DNA of 64,000 nt from Pigmentiphaga litoralis (GTDB lineage Bacteria > Pseudomonadota > Gammaproteobacteria > Burkholderiales > Burkholderiaceae_B). Under the pieces are notes generated by a model. It worked only from the letters and a program-made list of their open reading frames with translations, made no database searches and was not told the origin of the DNA. This document shows, one piece after another, positions 54,017 to 62,990 of the stretch. The position numbers and the translations under genes are program-made. The number at the start of each line of letters is the position of its first letter. Positions within the stretch are counted from its first letter, which is position 1. The stretch covers positions 992,001 to 1,056,000 of the forward strand of contig NZ_BMXQ01000001.1 of the NCBI RefSeq assembly GCF_014651835.1. The letters run 5' to 3'.

Positions 54017-56185
54017 ATGAACGTTTCCCTGATCTCTCGTCGCGCCCGCCGCGCGCCCCATGCCGTCGCCCGCCTGACCCCGCTGGCTGCGGCAGTGGCC
54101 CTGCTGTGCCTGCCGTACGCTACCCAGGCGCAGACCCGGACCGCCGCCCCTGCCGGCGCCGGTTCGACCGCCGCGGCCGCACCTGCCACGCCGGCCGCAT
54201 CCGCGGTCACCCTGCGCGGCATCGTCGTCACCGGCAATCCGCTGGGCAGCGATCTGAATGACATGGTCAGCCCGGTATCGACGCTCGAAGGCGATGAACT
54301 GACCATTCGCCGCGCCAGTACGCTTGGCGAAACGCTGAACGATCTGCCTGGCGTGTCATCCAGCTATTTCGGCCCGAACGCCAGCCGCCCGGTCATTCGC
54401 GGGCTGGACGGCGATCGCATCCGTATTCTGCAGAACGGCGGCACGTCGCTGGATGCATCCGCGCTGTCGTATGACCATGCCTTGCCCATTGACCCGCTGG
54501 CCGTCGACCGCGTCGAAGTCGTGCGCGGCCCGGCGGCGCTGCTGTACGGTGGCACCGCCATTGGCGGGGTCGTCAACGTCATTACCAATCGCATCCCCAA
54601 AGAGCCGATCCATGGCGTGCATGGCGCGGTCGACGCGCGCGCCGGCGGCGCCGATGCCGAGCGCGGCGGCAGCGCCATGGTCGAAGCCGGCAACGGGCAG
54701 TTTGCGGTGCACGCCGACGCCTTCGATCGCCACACCAGCAATCTGCACATCCCCGGCTTTGCGCGCAGCGAACGGCTGCGCAACGCCAACCCCCTGCCCG
54801 ATGGCGAAACCGAAGCCAAGGGCCGCCTGCCCAACAGCAGCGCGCGCCAGCAAGGCGGATCAGTGGGCGGCGCCTACACCTGGGCGGACGGCTACCTGGG
54901 CGCGAGCTACACGGGCTATCGCAGCAACTACGGCACCGTGGCCGAAGAAGACGTGCGCATCGACATGAAGCAGGACAACCTGGCCCTGGAAGGCGAGGCC
55001 CGCAATCTGGGTTGGGGCATTTTCGAAACGGTGCGCAGCAAGATCAACTTCTCGGACTACGAGCACAAGGAAATCGAGAACGGCGAGGTGGGCACCACCT
55101 TCAAGAACCGGGGCTGGGATGCGCGCTTCGAAGCGCAGCACCGGCCCATCGGCAAAATGCGGGGCGTGATCGGCGCGGAATTTGGCCAGAAGAAGTTTTC
55201 GGCCCTGGGCGAAGAAGCTTTCGTGCCCTCTACCGAGACCGACAACGCCGGCCTGTTCATCCTGGAAGAGCTGCCCCTGACCACAAGCGAAGACCTGAAG
55301 CTGAGCCTGGGCGGCCGCATGGACCACACGCGCATCAAGGCCAAGTCGGGCGACAACGAACGCTTTACCGATGCCAGCCGCAGCTTCAACACGGGCAGCG
55401 CCTCGGCCGGGCTCGTGTACAAGCTCAACCCGGCGTATAGCCTGACGTCCAACCTCGCTTATACCGAACGCGCCCCGACCTTCTACGAACTGTTCGCCAA
55501 CGGCCCGCACCTGGCCACCGGCTCGTATGAAATCGGCGATCCGGGCGCCAAGAAGGAAAAGGCCACGTCGCTGGATCTGGGCATGCGCTTTGGTCAAGGC
55601 ACCAGCACGGCGAACGTGTCGGCCTACTACAGCCGCTTTGCGAACTATCTGGCACTGGGCACCACGGGTGTGCTGCGGGATGAAGAAGGCGCCGTGGTCG
55701 GCGCCGACGGACTGCCCGAATACCGCTATGCCGGCGTGCCCGCCGTCCTGTACGGCATCGAAGCCGAGGGCAAGACCCGCGTCGGCCAGCAACTGCTGAC
55801 GGGCGCCGACACCCTGGATGTGTCCCTGCGCGGCGACGTGGTGCGTGGCAAGAACCGCGACACGGGTGAAGCGCTCCCGCGCCTGGCCCCGTGGCGCCTG
55901 GGCGCATCGCTGATCTATGGATCGGGACCCTGGGGCGCCCGTGCGGACGTGTCCTACGTCGCGCGCCAGACGCATGTGCCGGTGGCCGACACCGCTACCG
56001 ACAGCTACACCCTGCTCGGTGCGTCCTTCAGCTATCGCTTCAAGTTTTCGGGCCTGAGCTCGCTGGCCTATGTCAGGCTCGACAATCTGACCAACGAGAC
56101 GGCGCGCACGGCAACGTCGGTGTTGCGCGATATCGCGCCGCTCGGGGGGCGCAGCGTGAAGGTCGGCCTGCGCACGACCTTCTGA
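54017..56185 (+). CDS. TonB-dependent outer-membrane receptor, ZnuD-like
   Basis: 722 aa. Signal peptide (about residues 1-36, ending YATQAQ), TonB box region, plug domain (TLGETLNDLPGVSSSYFGPN, SRPVIRGLDGDRIRILQNGG, about residues 101-140), then a 22-strand barrel ending in an aromatic residue (VGLRTTF). FYELFANGPHLATGSYEIGD is close to the zinc-receptor ZnuD pattern. Likely imports zinc or a zinc or heme complex across the outer membrane. Follows the small exported protein by 127 bp with a candidate operator upstream of both. Confidence 0.88.
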   Translation: MNVSLISRRARRAPHAVARLTPLAAAVALLCLPYATQAQTRTAAPAGAGSTAAAAPATPAASAVTLRGIVVTGNPLGSDLNDMVSPVSTLEGDELTIRRASTLGETLNDLPGVSSSYFGPNASRPVIRGLDGDRIRILQNGGTSLDASALSYDHALPIDPLAVDRVEVVRGPAALLYGGTAIGGVVNVITNRIPKEPIHGVHGAVDARAGGADAERGGSAMVEAGNGQFAVHADAFDRHTSNLHIPGFARSERLRNANPLPDGETEAKGRLPNSSARQQGGSVGGAYTWADGYLGASYTGYRSNYGTVAEEDVRIDMKQDNLALEGEARNLGWGIFETVRSKINFSDYEHKEIENGEVGTTFKNRGWDARFEAQHRPIGKMRGVIGAEFGQKKFSALGEEAFVPSTETDNAGLFILEELPLTTSEDLKLSLGGRMDHTRIKAKSGDNERFTDASRSFNTGSASAGLVYKLNPAYSLTSNLAYTERAPTFYELFANGPHLATGSYEIGDPGAKKEKATSLDLGMRFGQGTSTANVSAYYSRFANYLALGTTGVLRDEEGAVVGADGLPEYRYAGVPAVLYGIEAEGKTRVGQQLLTGADTLDVSLRGDVVRGKNRDTGEALPRLAPWRLGASLIYGSGPWGARADVSYVARQTHVPVADTATDSYTLLGASFSYRFKFSGLSSLAYVRLDNLTNETARTATSVLRDIAPLGGRSVKVGLRTTF

Positions 56186-56199
56186 TCAGGCTGGCCTGA

Positions 56200-58008
56200 T
56201 CACGAGCAGGTATAGCTCGCAGCCGCCGTGACCGATCCGCTGGTGTATGTCGCCTTCAGCGGGTATACGCACAGTGGCCGCGAACTGGCAACCGGCGCCG
56301 TCGTCGTGACCGTGCTGGCGATATCCAGCCGGCCCGGCGCCGCGCCCTTCTCTACCCAATCGGTCACGAGCTGGTAGAGCTGGCCCGCGGTCGGCAGCGG
56401 CACCACTGCGGCCGTGTTGGCCGTGCCATTCCCCAACCCGTGTGTCATGCCCGGCACCAGATAGAAACGATAGAAATTCTGGATCGCCGGGATGCCGCCC
56501 ATCTGCGTCGCCACGCGGTTGTAGTAGTTGATCGAGCCTTGCGGCGGGATCAGCACATCGGCCATGCCGTGATACATCACCATCTTGGCGCCCCGGTCGC
56601 GCAGGCGCGACAGATCCGGATTGTCGGTATTGATGTTGGCAAATGACGTCTGCAATGCCAGCCCCTTGTCGCCTGCTGCGGCCAGGTCCGCGTAGGTCAG
56701 TTGCCGCCAGCGGTTCGCACCATTGGCCTTGGCGTTGATGAACACAGGCTGGGCGATCGTGGCGTCCTGCGATTCCAATGCAACGACGTCGGTGCTGATC
56801 GGGAAGGGATTGGCGCCCGCCAGTGCGTTCAGGTCCGTGCCGCGTGTGAGGCCATACCAGCGCTGATTGCCGGTCGGCGATACGGCAAAGCCATTGTCCG
56901 CCGCAGGAATCGGCACCGATCCATCATTGGTCTGGCCATACCAGATCTTGTTGATGGCCGTGGCTTGCACCGTGCTGACGCAGCTTGCCGTAGCGTTCGT
57001 GCCGCCACTGGCTGCGCACAGGACGGCGGTGTCCTTGGTCGGATCGTAGGTGCATAGTGACGGATCCGGGATATAGCCCAGATGCTGTCCACCGACGACA
57101 TCGCATGCGTTGATGGCGGCGTTGGACACGAGGCCCAACTGGGCACTGGTCAGGTTCACACCCGCCAGATCGCGCTGCTGCACCACTTGTGGATAGAGTT
57201 CGGCGGTAATGAAGCGCGTCCAGTTGAACGCGGGCGCACCGGCCAGAATCCCGTCATAGTCTTCCGGGTACACCTGGGCCAACTTGTGTCCCTGCCGGCC
57301 ACCCGTCGAAAAGCCGTCGAAATAGGCGTAACGCTGCGCGCGCCCGTAGTACGCCAGGGTCAAGGCCTTGGTTTTGACGGTCATCTCGCGCAGCGACCGC
57401 TGCGAGAAATCATTCCACAACGCCGTGTTGATGGACCCGTCAGGCAGCATCGCGAACGATCCGCCATTGGTCGTGTTGGCGTGACCCGTATCGGTCGTGG
57501 CGGATACCGCACCTTCCACACCGGCCACCTCGGCAGGCGTGACCAGGCCGTTGCGCGACGTGCCGGCCAACGCCGTCAATGAGGTATGCACGCCGCCTTG
57601 CCAACCGCCCCCGCCCAGCACGTGCAGCCGGTTGTTCCAGGCCGTTGGCGCGGGCAGCCATACCTCGATCCCGATGCCGGGCGAGGTCGATGGCGCATCG
57701 GCCGGGCCGGGATTGCCTGGGCCGACCAGCAGCTTGACCACACAGAGATCGGCTGCGGCGGTTGGTGTGGTTGCGCTGGCGGTGCCCAACGTCAGCGCGT
57801 CGCCCTTCTTGTAGGCGCGCACCAGCAAGACACTGGTGTTGGCGTCCGGCTTGAAGGCCGCCTTCATGGTGTCGTTGCACGCCAACGCGGCAGGCGTCGG
57901 CGTGCCGCTGTCGTCATTGTCGTCGCTGCCGCAGCCGGCCAGGGTGCCGGCCACGGCAGCGGCCAGCAGCCATCCGGCGTGTCGTTGGCGCAGGAAAAAA
58001 CGGGTCAT
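56200..58008 (-). CDS. tannase/feruloyl esterase family lipoprotein
   Basis: 602 aa from MTRFFLRQRHAGWLLAAAV, with GGAG 8 bp before the ATG and lipobox TLAGC. Alpha/beta hydrolase with the family motifs VLGGGGWQGG, FDGFSTGGRQGHKLAQ (nucleophile Ser), ADVLIPPQGSINYYNRV (Asp) and VPGMTHGLGNG (His). The enzymes of this group (Pfam tannase) usually have Cys beside both Ser and His (CS-D-HC). Here they are Phe and Gly. Predicted hydrolysis of an aromatic ester or polyester at the cell surface; the substrate is unknown. Confidence 0.85.
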   Translation of the reverse strand: MTRFFLRQRHAGWLLAAAVAGTLAGCGSDDNDDSGTPTPAALACNDTMKAAFKPDANTSVLLVRAYKKGDALTLGTASATTPTAAADLCVVKLLVGPGNPGPADAPSTSPGIGIEVWLPAPTAWNNRLHVLGGGGWQGGVHTSLTALAGTSRNGLVTPAEVAGVEGAVSATTDTGHANTTNGGSFAMLPDGSINTALWNDFSQRSLREMTVKTKALTLAYYGRAQRYAYFDGFSTGGRQGHKLAQVYPEDYDGILAGAPAFNWTRFITAELYPQVVQQRDLAGVNLTSAQLGLVSNAAINACDVVGGQHLGYIPDPSLCTYDPTKDTAVLCAASGGTNATASCVSTVQATAINKIWYGQTNDGSVPIPAADNGFAVSPTGNQRWYGLTRGTDLNALAGANPFPISTDVVALESQDATIAQPVFINAKANGANRWRQLTYADLAAAGDKGLALQTSFANINTDNPDLSRLRDRGAKMVMYHGMADVLIPPQGSINYYNRVATQMGGIPAIQNFYRFYLVPGMTHGLGNGTANTAAVVPLPTAGQLYQLVTDWVEKGAAPGRLDIASTVTTTAPVASSRPLCVYPLKATYTSGSVTAAASYTCS

Positions 58009-58433
58009 GGGGGTGTCTCCTCGGGTGGGAACGTGCCCGTCTGTGCGGGCAACGGGTCGACGCGCGTGGACGCGCCGTCCAATCTGCGACATGAACGATG
58101 TTGCATGATTATGTCGGCAGTGCATTCTGCGCCTGTTTCAAAGGTCGTCGCAGCTAGGGACTTCTACCAGGAAGGCGATGCGGCCGGCCGCCTGCCGAGT
58201 CACGCGGCATTGAGCAACATGCAAGAAAGTGCGTGTCGTTGCATGCCGCTTGGCCAGCCAGGCCGACCGCAGCGCCAGCAGATGACCCGGCTCACGCGGG
58301 CCATGTGTCACGACCATGTCATGTCACCGCCGTACGCTGGCGCGCCTGCCGGCCCCGACGCTCGACTGAACGTTCACCGGCGCCCGCCTGCCTTCCCTTG
58401 CCCCTTGCCCTGCCTTTTCCCTACCGGATTGCC
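58009..58433. other. 425-bp divergent intergenic region
   Basis: Between the divergent tannase-like and Ig-like lipoprotein genes. It must contain both promoters. No protein-coding frame with family resemblance, no clear -10/-35 pair and no strong operator was recognised; a loose inverted GCAACATGCAAG / GTTGCATGCC pair lies near 58215-58250. Confidence 0.5.
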
Positions 58434-60608
58434 ATGCCCTTGACGCCGCGCGCTCGCCTGTCGACTTTTCTGTTGTCCACCGTGTTGCTTGCGGCCCTGA
58501 CCGCGTGCGGCGGCGGTGACAACAACAGCACTCCTGGCGTCACGCCTCCTGTGACGACACCTCCGGTCACCGAGGCGCCAGTATCGCCACCGCCCGCCGT
58601 CGCGCCGGACACCTACACGCCGGGCGCTGCCACCACCGGCGGGTCGGCCGACGCGTCGACCGCTATCGCCCAGTCCGCCACCTTCATGATCGTGGCCGAC
58701 GACGAATCGAATCTGCTGCGCGTATATCCGCGCGCGGGCGGCGAAGCGCTGCTGGAGTGGAGCTACGCGGTGAACGGGCCCAAGTTCGCAAAGGAGCTGG
58801 ACCTGGAAGCGAGCGTCAAGATGGGCGACACACTGTTCTTTGCCGGATCGCACAGCAACAAGAAGGACGGCGGCGATGCGATGGCCGACCGGGGTCATGT
58901 GTTTGCCGTCAAAACCACCGGCGTGGGCGCGGCCACGACCTTCCAGTACGTGGGCCAGTTTGGCGATCTGGAACGCCAGTTGGCGGCCTGGGATGCGGCC
59001 AACACCCATGGCCTGGGCGCCAACGCGTTCGGCCTGACTGCATCGGCCGCGGCCGGTATCGCGCCGGAACGGGTGGACGGGTTTTCGATTGAAGGCATGA
59101 CCAGCAGCCGCGGCGATACCGCTGTCTGGCTGGGTTTTCGCGCGCCGTTGGCCAACACGGCCCTGCGCGACAAGGCATTGATTGTGCCCGTCAACAATCT
59201 GCCCGCCCTGATCGCCGGGACGGCCACGCAAGCCGCCTTCGGCGCGCCGCTGCAACTGAACCTGGGCGGACGCGGCATCCGGTCCATCGACAAGGGCACC
59301 GACGGCAATTACCTGATCCTTGCCGGCCCGGCTGCTGGCAGCAGCGCCGCGGTCACCCGCAACTTCGCGCTGTACACCTGGAATGGCGACCCGACCCTTG
59401 CACCGGTTGAACTCGACAACGACCTCGAAACCCTGCGCAAGGCCACGGGCGGCAGCTTCGAAAGCATTGTCGAGGTACCCGGCCCGGTGGCGGCGGGGAC
59501 AGCCGTGCAACTGCTGCTGGACAACGGCGACACGGTGTTCACCGGCACGACCAGCGTGGCGAAGGACCTGCCCGCGGCGGAACAACGGTTCCAGGGCTTT
59601 CGCACGGTGATCGGCAACCCGCTGCGCGACACGCGCGGCCCGGCACTGGTCACCAGCACACCAGCCGATGACCGCGTGGGCGTCAATGTCGACACGCAGA
59701 TCGTGCTGCATTTCGATGAAGGCGTGCGACTGGGCGCGGGCAACATCACCTTGCGCACGGCCAATGGCGCGGTGGTCGAAACCTTCAACGCCGCCAGCGC
59801 CGCGGCACGCGTGCAGGTCCGCTTCAATACCTTGACACTGACGCCGACGGCCCCTTTGCAGAACAACGCCGGCTACTTCCTGACGGTGGACCCGACTGCG
59901 GTACTGGATCACCAGGGCAATGGCTATGCAGGCCTGAGCGGTCCAACCGCGTTCAACTTCACGGCGGCAGGCACGCCAACGCCTTTGGCGGTCAACGACC
60001 TGCTGTTCGTGGGCGCCAATGCCGAACAGCCAGACGCCTTTGCCTTTGCGCTGCTCAAGGCGGTGAATGGCGGCACGCGCATCACCTTCACGGACCGCAA
60101 CCGCAAGACCGGCACGGGGGAATTTACCGGCGTCACCAACGAAGGCGTGTTCGTGTGGACGGCCGATCGCAATCTGCCGGCCGGCAGCATCGTGACCATC
60201 CAGACCGACACCCCGGCCAGCCCGATTGCCGACAAGGGATTCACAGTCGGATCGCCCGCGGGCCTGGGCAAGGAAGAGACCATCTACGCCTTTACAGGCG
60301 GAGCGGTGACCGGCCTGGGCGATGGCACGGCCGGCGAGATCACTGCCGTCGGACCGTTCCTGGCGTCAATCACGCTGGGCGGCGCGGCAGGCACCATTCC
60401 CGCCGAGCTGGTGGCGGCCGGCACGGCGATCGACTTTTCGGTGTCGCCGACCAACCAGACCAACGCGCTGTACGCCGGCGCCCTGGAACGCGCCGACCTG
60501 GCGGCCTTTGCGGCGCGCGTCAAGAACAAGAGCAACTGGAAGCTGAGCTACAAGCCGGCCCTGGGCTATCCCTTGACCGCCACGGGCAGCCTGTTCGCCG
60601 GAGAATGA
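58434..60608 (+). CDS. Ig-like-domain lipoprotein
   Basis: 724 aa from MPLTPRARLSTFLLSTVLL with lipobox LTAC, anchored near residue 24, then a Thr/Pro/Val-rich linker. The middle is an all-beta, propeller-like domain of about 320 residues (TFMIVADDESNLLRVYPRAGG, with GHVFAVKTTGVG), DUF3616-like. Next a bacterial Ig-like domain (VTSTPADDRVGVNVDTQIVL...FDEGV, about residues 405-505). The C-terminal domain resembles those of exported adhesion or nuclease-associated proteins (VNDLLFVGANAEQPDAFAFA). Function unknown. Cell-surface location is inferred. Confidence 0.75.
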   Translation: MPLTPRARLSTFLLSTVLLAALTACGGGDNNSTPGVTPPVTTPPVTEAPVSPPPAVAPDTYTPGAATTGGSADASTAIAQSATFMIVADDESNLLRVYPRAGGEALLEWSYAVNGPKFAKELDLEASVKMGDTLFFAGSHSNKKDGGDAMADRGHVFAVKTTGVGAATTFQYVGQFGDLERQLAAWDAANTHGLGANAFGLTASAAAGIAPERVDGFSIEGMTSSRGDTAVWLGFRAPLANTALRDKALIVPVNNLPALIAGTATQAAFGAPLQLNLGGRGIRSIDKGTDGNYLILAGPAAGSSAAVTRNFALYTWNGDPTLAPVELDNDLETLRKATGGSFESIVEVPGPVAAGTAVQLLLDNGDTVFTGTTSVAKDLPAAEQRFQGFRTVIGNPLRDTRGPALVTSTPADDRVGVNVDTQIVLHFDEGVRLGAGNITLRTANGAVVETFNAASAAARVQVRFNTLTLTPTAPLQNNAGYFLTVDPTAVLDHQGNGYAGLSGPTAFNFTAAGTPTPLAVNDLLFVGANAEQPDAFAFALLKAVNGGTRITFTDRNRKTGTGEFTGVTNEGVFVWTADRNLPAGSIVTIQTDTPASPIADKGFTVGSPAGLGKEETIYAFTGGAVTGLGDGTAGEITAVGPFLASITLGGAAGTIPAELVAAGTAIDFSVSPTNQTNALYAGALERADLAAFAARVKNKSNWKLSYKPALGYPLTATGSLFAGE

Positions 60609-60743
60609 ACCCAGCAGTCTGGCAAGGGTTGTGCGGCGGACAAGTGAATGGATGCGCTGCGGAACACGCCCGGCAGGCGCTTCCGACGGCGCTTCTGAAT
60701 TTGCTACCCTGGCACCAACCATTTTCCTGCAAGGCGCCTTGTC

Positions 60744-61574
60744 ATGACTGCTGCTTCCACATTGATGCTGAACGATGGCCACGCCCTTCCCGCGCTCGGT
60801 TTCGGGACGTGGCCACTGGACGATGCGGCCGCGGAACAGGCAGTCGCCTGTGCCATCCAGACGGGGTATCGGCTGATCGACACGGCGGCGCGTTATGGCA
60901 ACGAAACGGGCGTGGGACGCGGGCTCCAACAATCCGGCGTGGCGCGCGGCGACATCTTCGTGACCAGCAAACTGCGCGGCACCGACCACGGTTATGGCCC
61001 GGCACTGAAAGCGCTGGACGAGACGCTGACGCGCCTGGGTACCGACTACCTGGACCTGTTCCTGATCCATTGGCCGCAACCCGCGCGGGACACCTATGTG
61101 GATGCCTGGCGCGCGTTGATCGACCTGCGGGCCGCCGGCAAGGTCCGTTCAATCGGCGTGTCCAACTTCCAGCCTGCGCATATCGACCGGCTGATCGATG
61201 CGACAGGCGAGGCCCCGGCCGTCAACCAGATCGAACTGAATCCCGCCTTTTCGCAGCCCGACCTGCGCGACTACAACGCCGGCCGGCGCATCGTGACCCA
61301 GTCCTGGAGCCCGATCGGCCGCGGCCGCAACCTGGCCGACCCGTTGCTGGTGTTCATTGCTGACAAGCACAAGAAGACACCTGCGCAGGTGGTGCTGCGC
61401 TGGCATCTGCAGCTGGGCCTCGCGCCCATTCCCAAGACGCAGCATCCGGCACGCATGGCCGAGAACTTTGCGGTGTTCGACTTTGCGCTGGACCAGCAAG
61501 ACATCGCCTCGATCCAGGAAATGGACCGGGGCGTGCGCACCGGTTTCGATCCGGACAGCTACGTGGAGGATTGA
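60744..61574 (+). CDS. aldo/keto reductase
   Basis: 276 aa. Catalytic tetrad visible: Asp and Tyr in YRLIDTAARYGNE (about residues 45-57), Lys in FVTSKLRG (about 79), His in DLFLIHWPQP (about 112). NADPH-binding segment near the C terminus (LAPIPKTQHPARMAEN). DkgA/2,5-diketo-gluconate-reductase type; reduces aldehydes or keto sugars to alcohols. It stands alone. The fragment of a degraded binding-protein gene follows directly after its stop. Confidence 0.92.
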   Translation: MTAASTLMLNDGHALPALGFGTWPLDDAAAEQAVACAIQTGYRLIDTAARYGNETGVGRGLQQSGVARGDIFVTSKLRGTDHGYGPALKALDETLTRLGTDYLDLFLIHWPQPARDTYVDAWRALIDLRAAGKVRSIGVSNFQPAHIDRLIDATGEAPAVNQIELNPAFSQPDLRDYNAGRRIVTQSWSPIGRGRNLADPLLVFIADKHKKTPAQVVLRWHLQLGLAPIPKTQHPARMAENFAVFDFALDQQDIASIQEMDRGVRTGFDPDSYVED

Positions 61575-61579
61575 GCTGG

Positions 61580-61702
61580 AAGCTGGCCGCGATCGGCGTC
61601 GAGCCCCTGGGCAACACCCCGGCCGAGTCCAGCCAGAAGATCGTGGCGGACAACAGGCAATGGGCCACCGCCGTGAAGGACTCCGGCGCGGTGTTGCAGT
61701 AA
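61580..61702 (+). pseudogene. 3' remnant of a Bug/TctC-type binding-protein gene
   Basis: The 41-codon frame starts KLAAIGVEPLGNTPAESSQK and ends TAVKDSGAVLQ then TAA. This is the C-terminal end of Bug (tripartite tricarboxylate transporter) extracytoplasmic binding proteins, which normally have about 320 residues. No start codon or upstream family sequence is present; the AKR stop codon lies 6 bp before. The rest of the gene has been deleted, probably when the AKR gene became its neighbour. Confidence 0.78.
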
Positions 61703-61829
61703 GGATGACCGCAGGGATCCCCGCAGCGGTCTGAGCGCGACCGCACCCGCCTGCACGAACCGGCGGGGCTTGTAAAGCGACGTGGGCACCGGATCATCAA
61801 TCCGTAGTGCCCACTTTTGCATCCTGCGC

Positions 61830-61856
61830 TCAATTACGGCGGGGATTGGCCGATAA
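61830..61856 (+). promoter_or_regulatory. sigma-28 (FliA)-like promoter of the chemoreceptor gene
   Basis: TCAA-N15-GCCGATAA; the -10 element GCCGATAA (61849-61856) matches the FliA consensus exactly and the -35 core differs by one base from TAAA. It is 52 bp before the PAS-chemoreceptor start codon, a good distance for a transcription start. Confidence 0.68.
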
Positions 61857-61908
61857 CCCTGAATGGGTGCGGGTGGGGGTCCACTCGCCGACAGGGACGA
61901 CCACCGCG

Positions 61909-62910
61909 ATGCTCCAAAAACTGTTTTCTTCGAATGCCCTGCGTAACGGCCTCGACGCCGCAGGCGACGCCTGGCTTGCCGGCAACACGCCGGAATGGCA
62001 ATTTGGCGCATCTCCCAAGGCCCGCGCCCTGGCGACCAAGCTGTCCGACGCACACCGACTGCAGAACGAACGGATTGCCTCCCTGCTCGCGCAGCAGGAA
62101 GCCCAGGCCGCAGAGATCCAGACGCTGCGCCAGCAACTGCACGAGGCGGACACCGCCAACGCGCAGCTGGCCCAGGCTGCGGCCGAGGCCTCCGACGCGG
62201 CCGAAGCGTCGGCAATCTTGGTCGAGCGCAGCGCGCACGAACAGGAACGTGACAACCGCCTGGCCCGCTTCGAGCTCGCGCGCGACCTGTTGCATGACGG
62301 CGTGTGGGATCTGACCGTGCAGCCCAACGACCCGCTCAACCCCCGCAATCCGTTCTGGTGGTCGCAGGCCTTCCGCCGGCAGCTCGGCTTCGAAACGACC
62401 GAAGAATTCCCGGACGTGACCGAAAGCTGGTCGTCCCGGCTGCACCCCGATGACAAGCAAAAGGTGCTGGACGCCCTCCTTGCCCACATGAACGACCGGT
62501 CGGGCAAGACGCCTTTCGATGTGCGCTATCGCCTGCGGGTCAAAAGTGGCGTCTACCACTGGTTCAATGCGCGTGCGCAGACCAAACGTGCGCCCGACGG
62601 CTCGCCGATCCGGGTGGTCGGGGTGCTGGTGAACGTCAACGCCTCCATCGACGAGGCGGCGCTGCGCGAGTCGCAGCAGCGCCAGCAGGACGAGCTGGCC
62701 GAGACCCTGGCGTCCGTGACAGAGATCGTGGGCACGATCAAGGGCATTGCGCAGCAGACCAATCTGCTGGCGCTCAACGCCGCCATCGAAGCGGCGCGCG
62801 CCGGCGAAGCGGGCCGCGGATTTGCCGTGGTGGCGGCCGAAGTGCGCAAGCTGGCGACGCGCACCAGCGACGCCACCCAGCGCGCCACCGACATGGTGAG
62901 CCGGGCCTGA
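61909..62910 (+). CDS. soluble PAS domain methyl-accepting chemoreceptor-like protein
   Basis: 333 aa from [19 protein letters not shown] at 61909. An N-terminal coiled coil (about residues 40-110, rich in Ala, Gln, Glu), a PAS_3 domain ([20 protein letters not shown] begins near 127; ...[13 protein letters not shown]; ...[13 protein letters not shown]), and a shortened signalling hairpin with the MCP tip [20 protein letters not shown] (about residues 285-304). No membrane segment. Likely a cytosolic redox or energy sensor that couples to CheA/CheW. A FliA-type promoter fits flagellar coregulation. Confidence 0.85.
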   Translation: MLQKLFSSNALRNGLDAAGDAWLAGNTPEWQFGASPKARALATKLSDAHRLQNERIASLLAQQEAQAAEIQTLRQQLHEADTANAQLAQAAAEASDAAEASAILVERSAHEQERDNRLARFELARDLLHDGVWDLTVQPNDPLNPRNPFWWSQAFRRQLGFETTEEFPDVTESWSSRLHPDDKQKVLDALLAHMNDRSGKTPFDVRYRLRVKSGVYHWFNARAQTKRAPDGSPIRVVGVLVNVNASIDEAALRESQQRQQDELAETLASVTEIVGTIKGIAQQTNLLALNAAIEAARAGEAGRGFAVVAAEVRKLATRTSDATQRATDMVSRA

Positions 62911-62990
62911 GCCGCAAGGGGCGATAATGGCGGTCATTGCACCGCGGGCATCATGCCGGCGGCAGCCACTTTTCCGCATAGCGACCGTCC

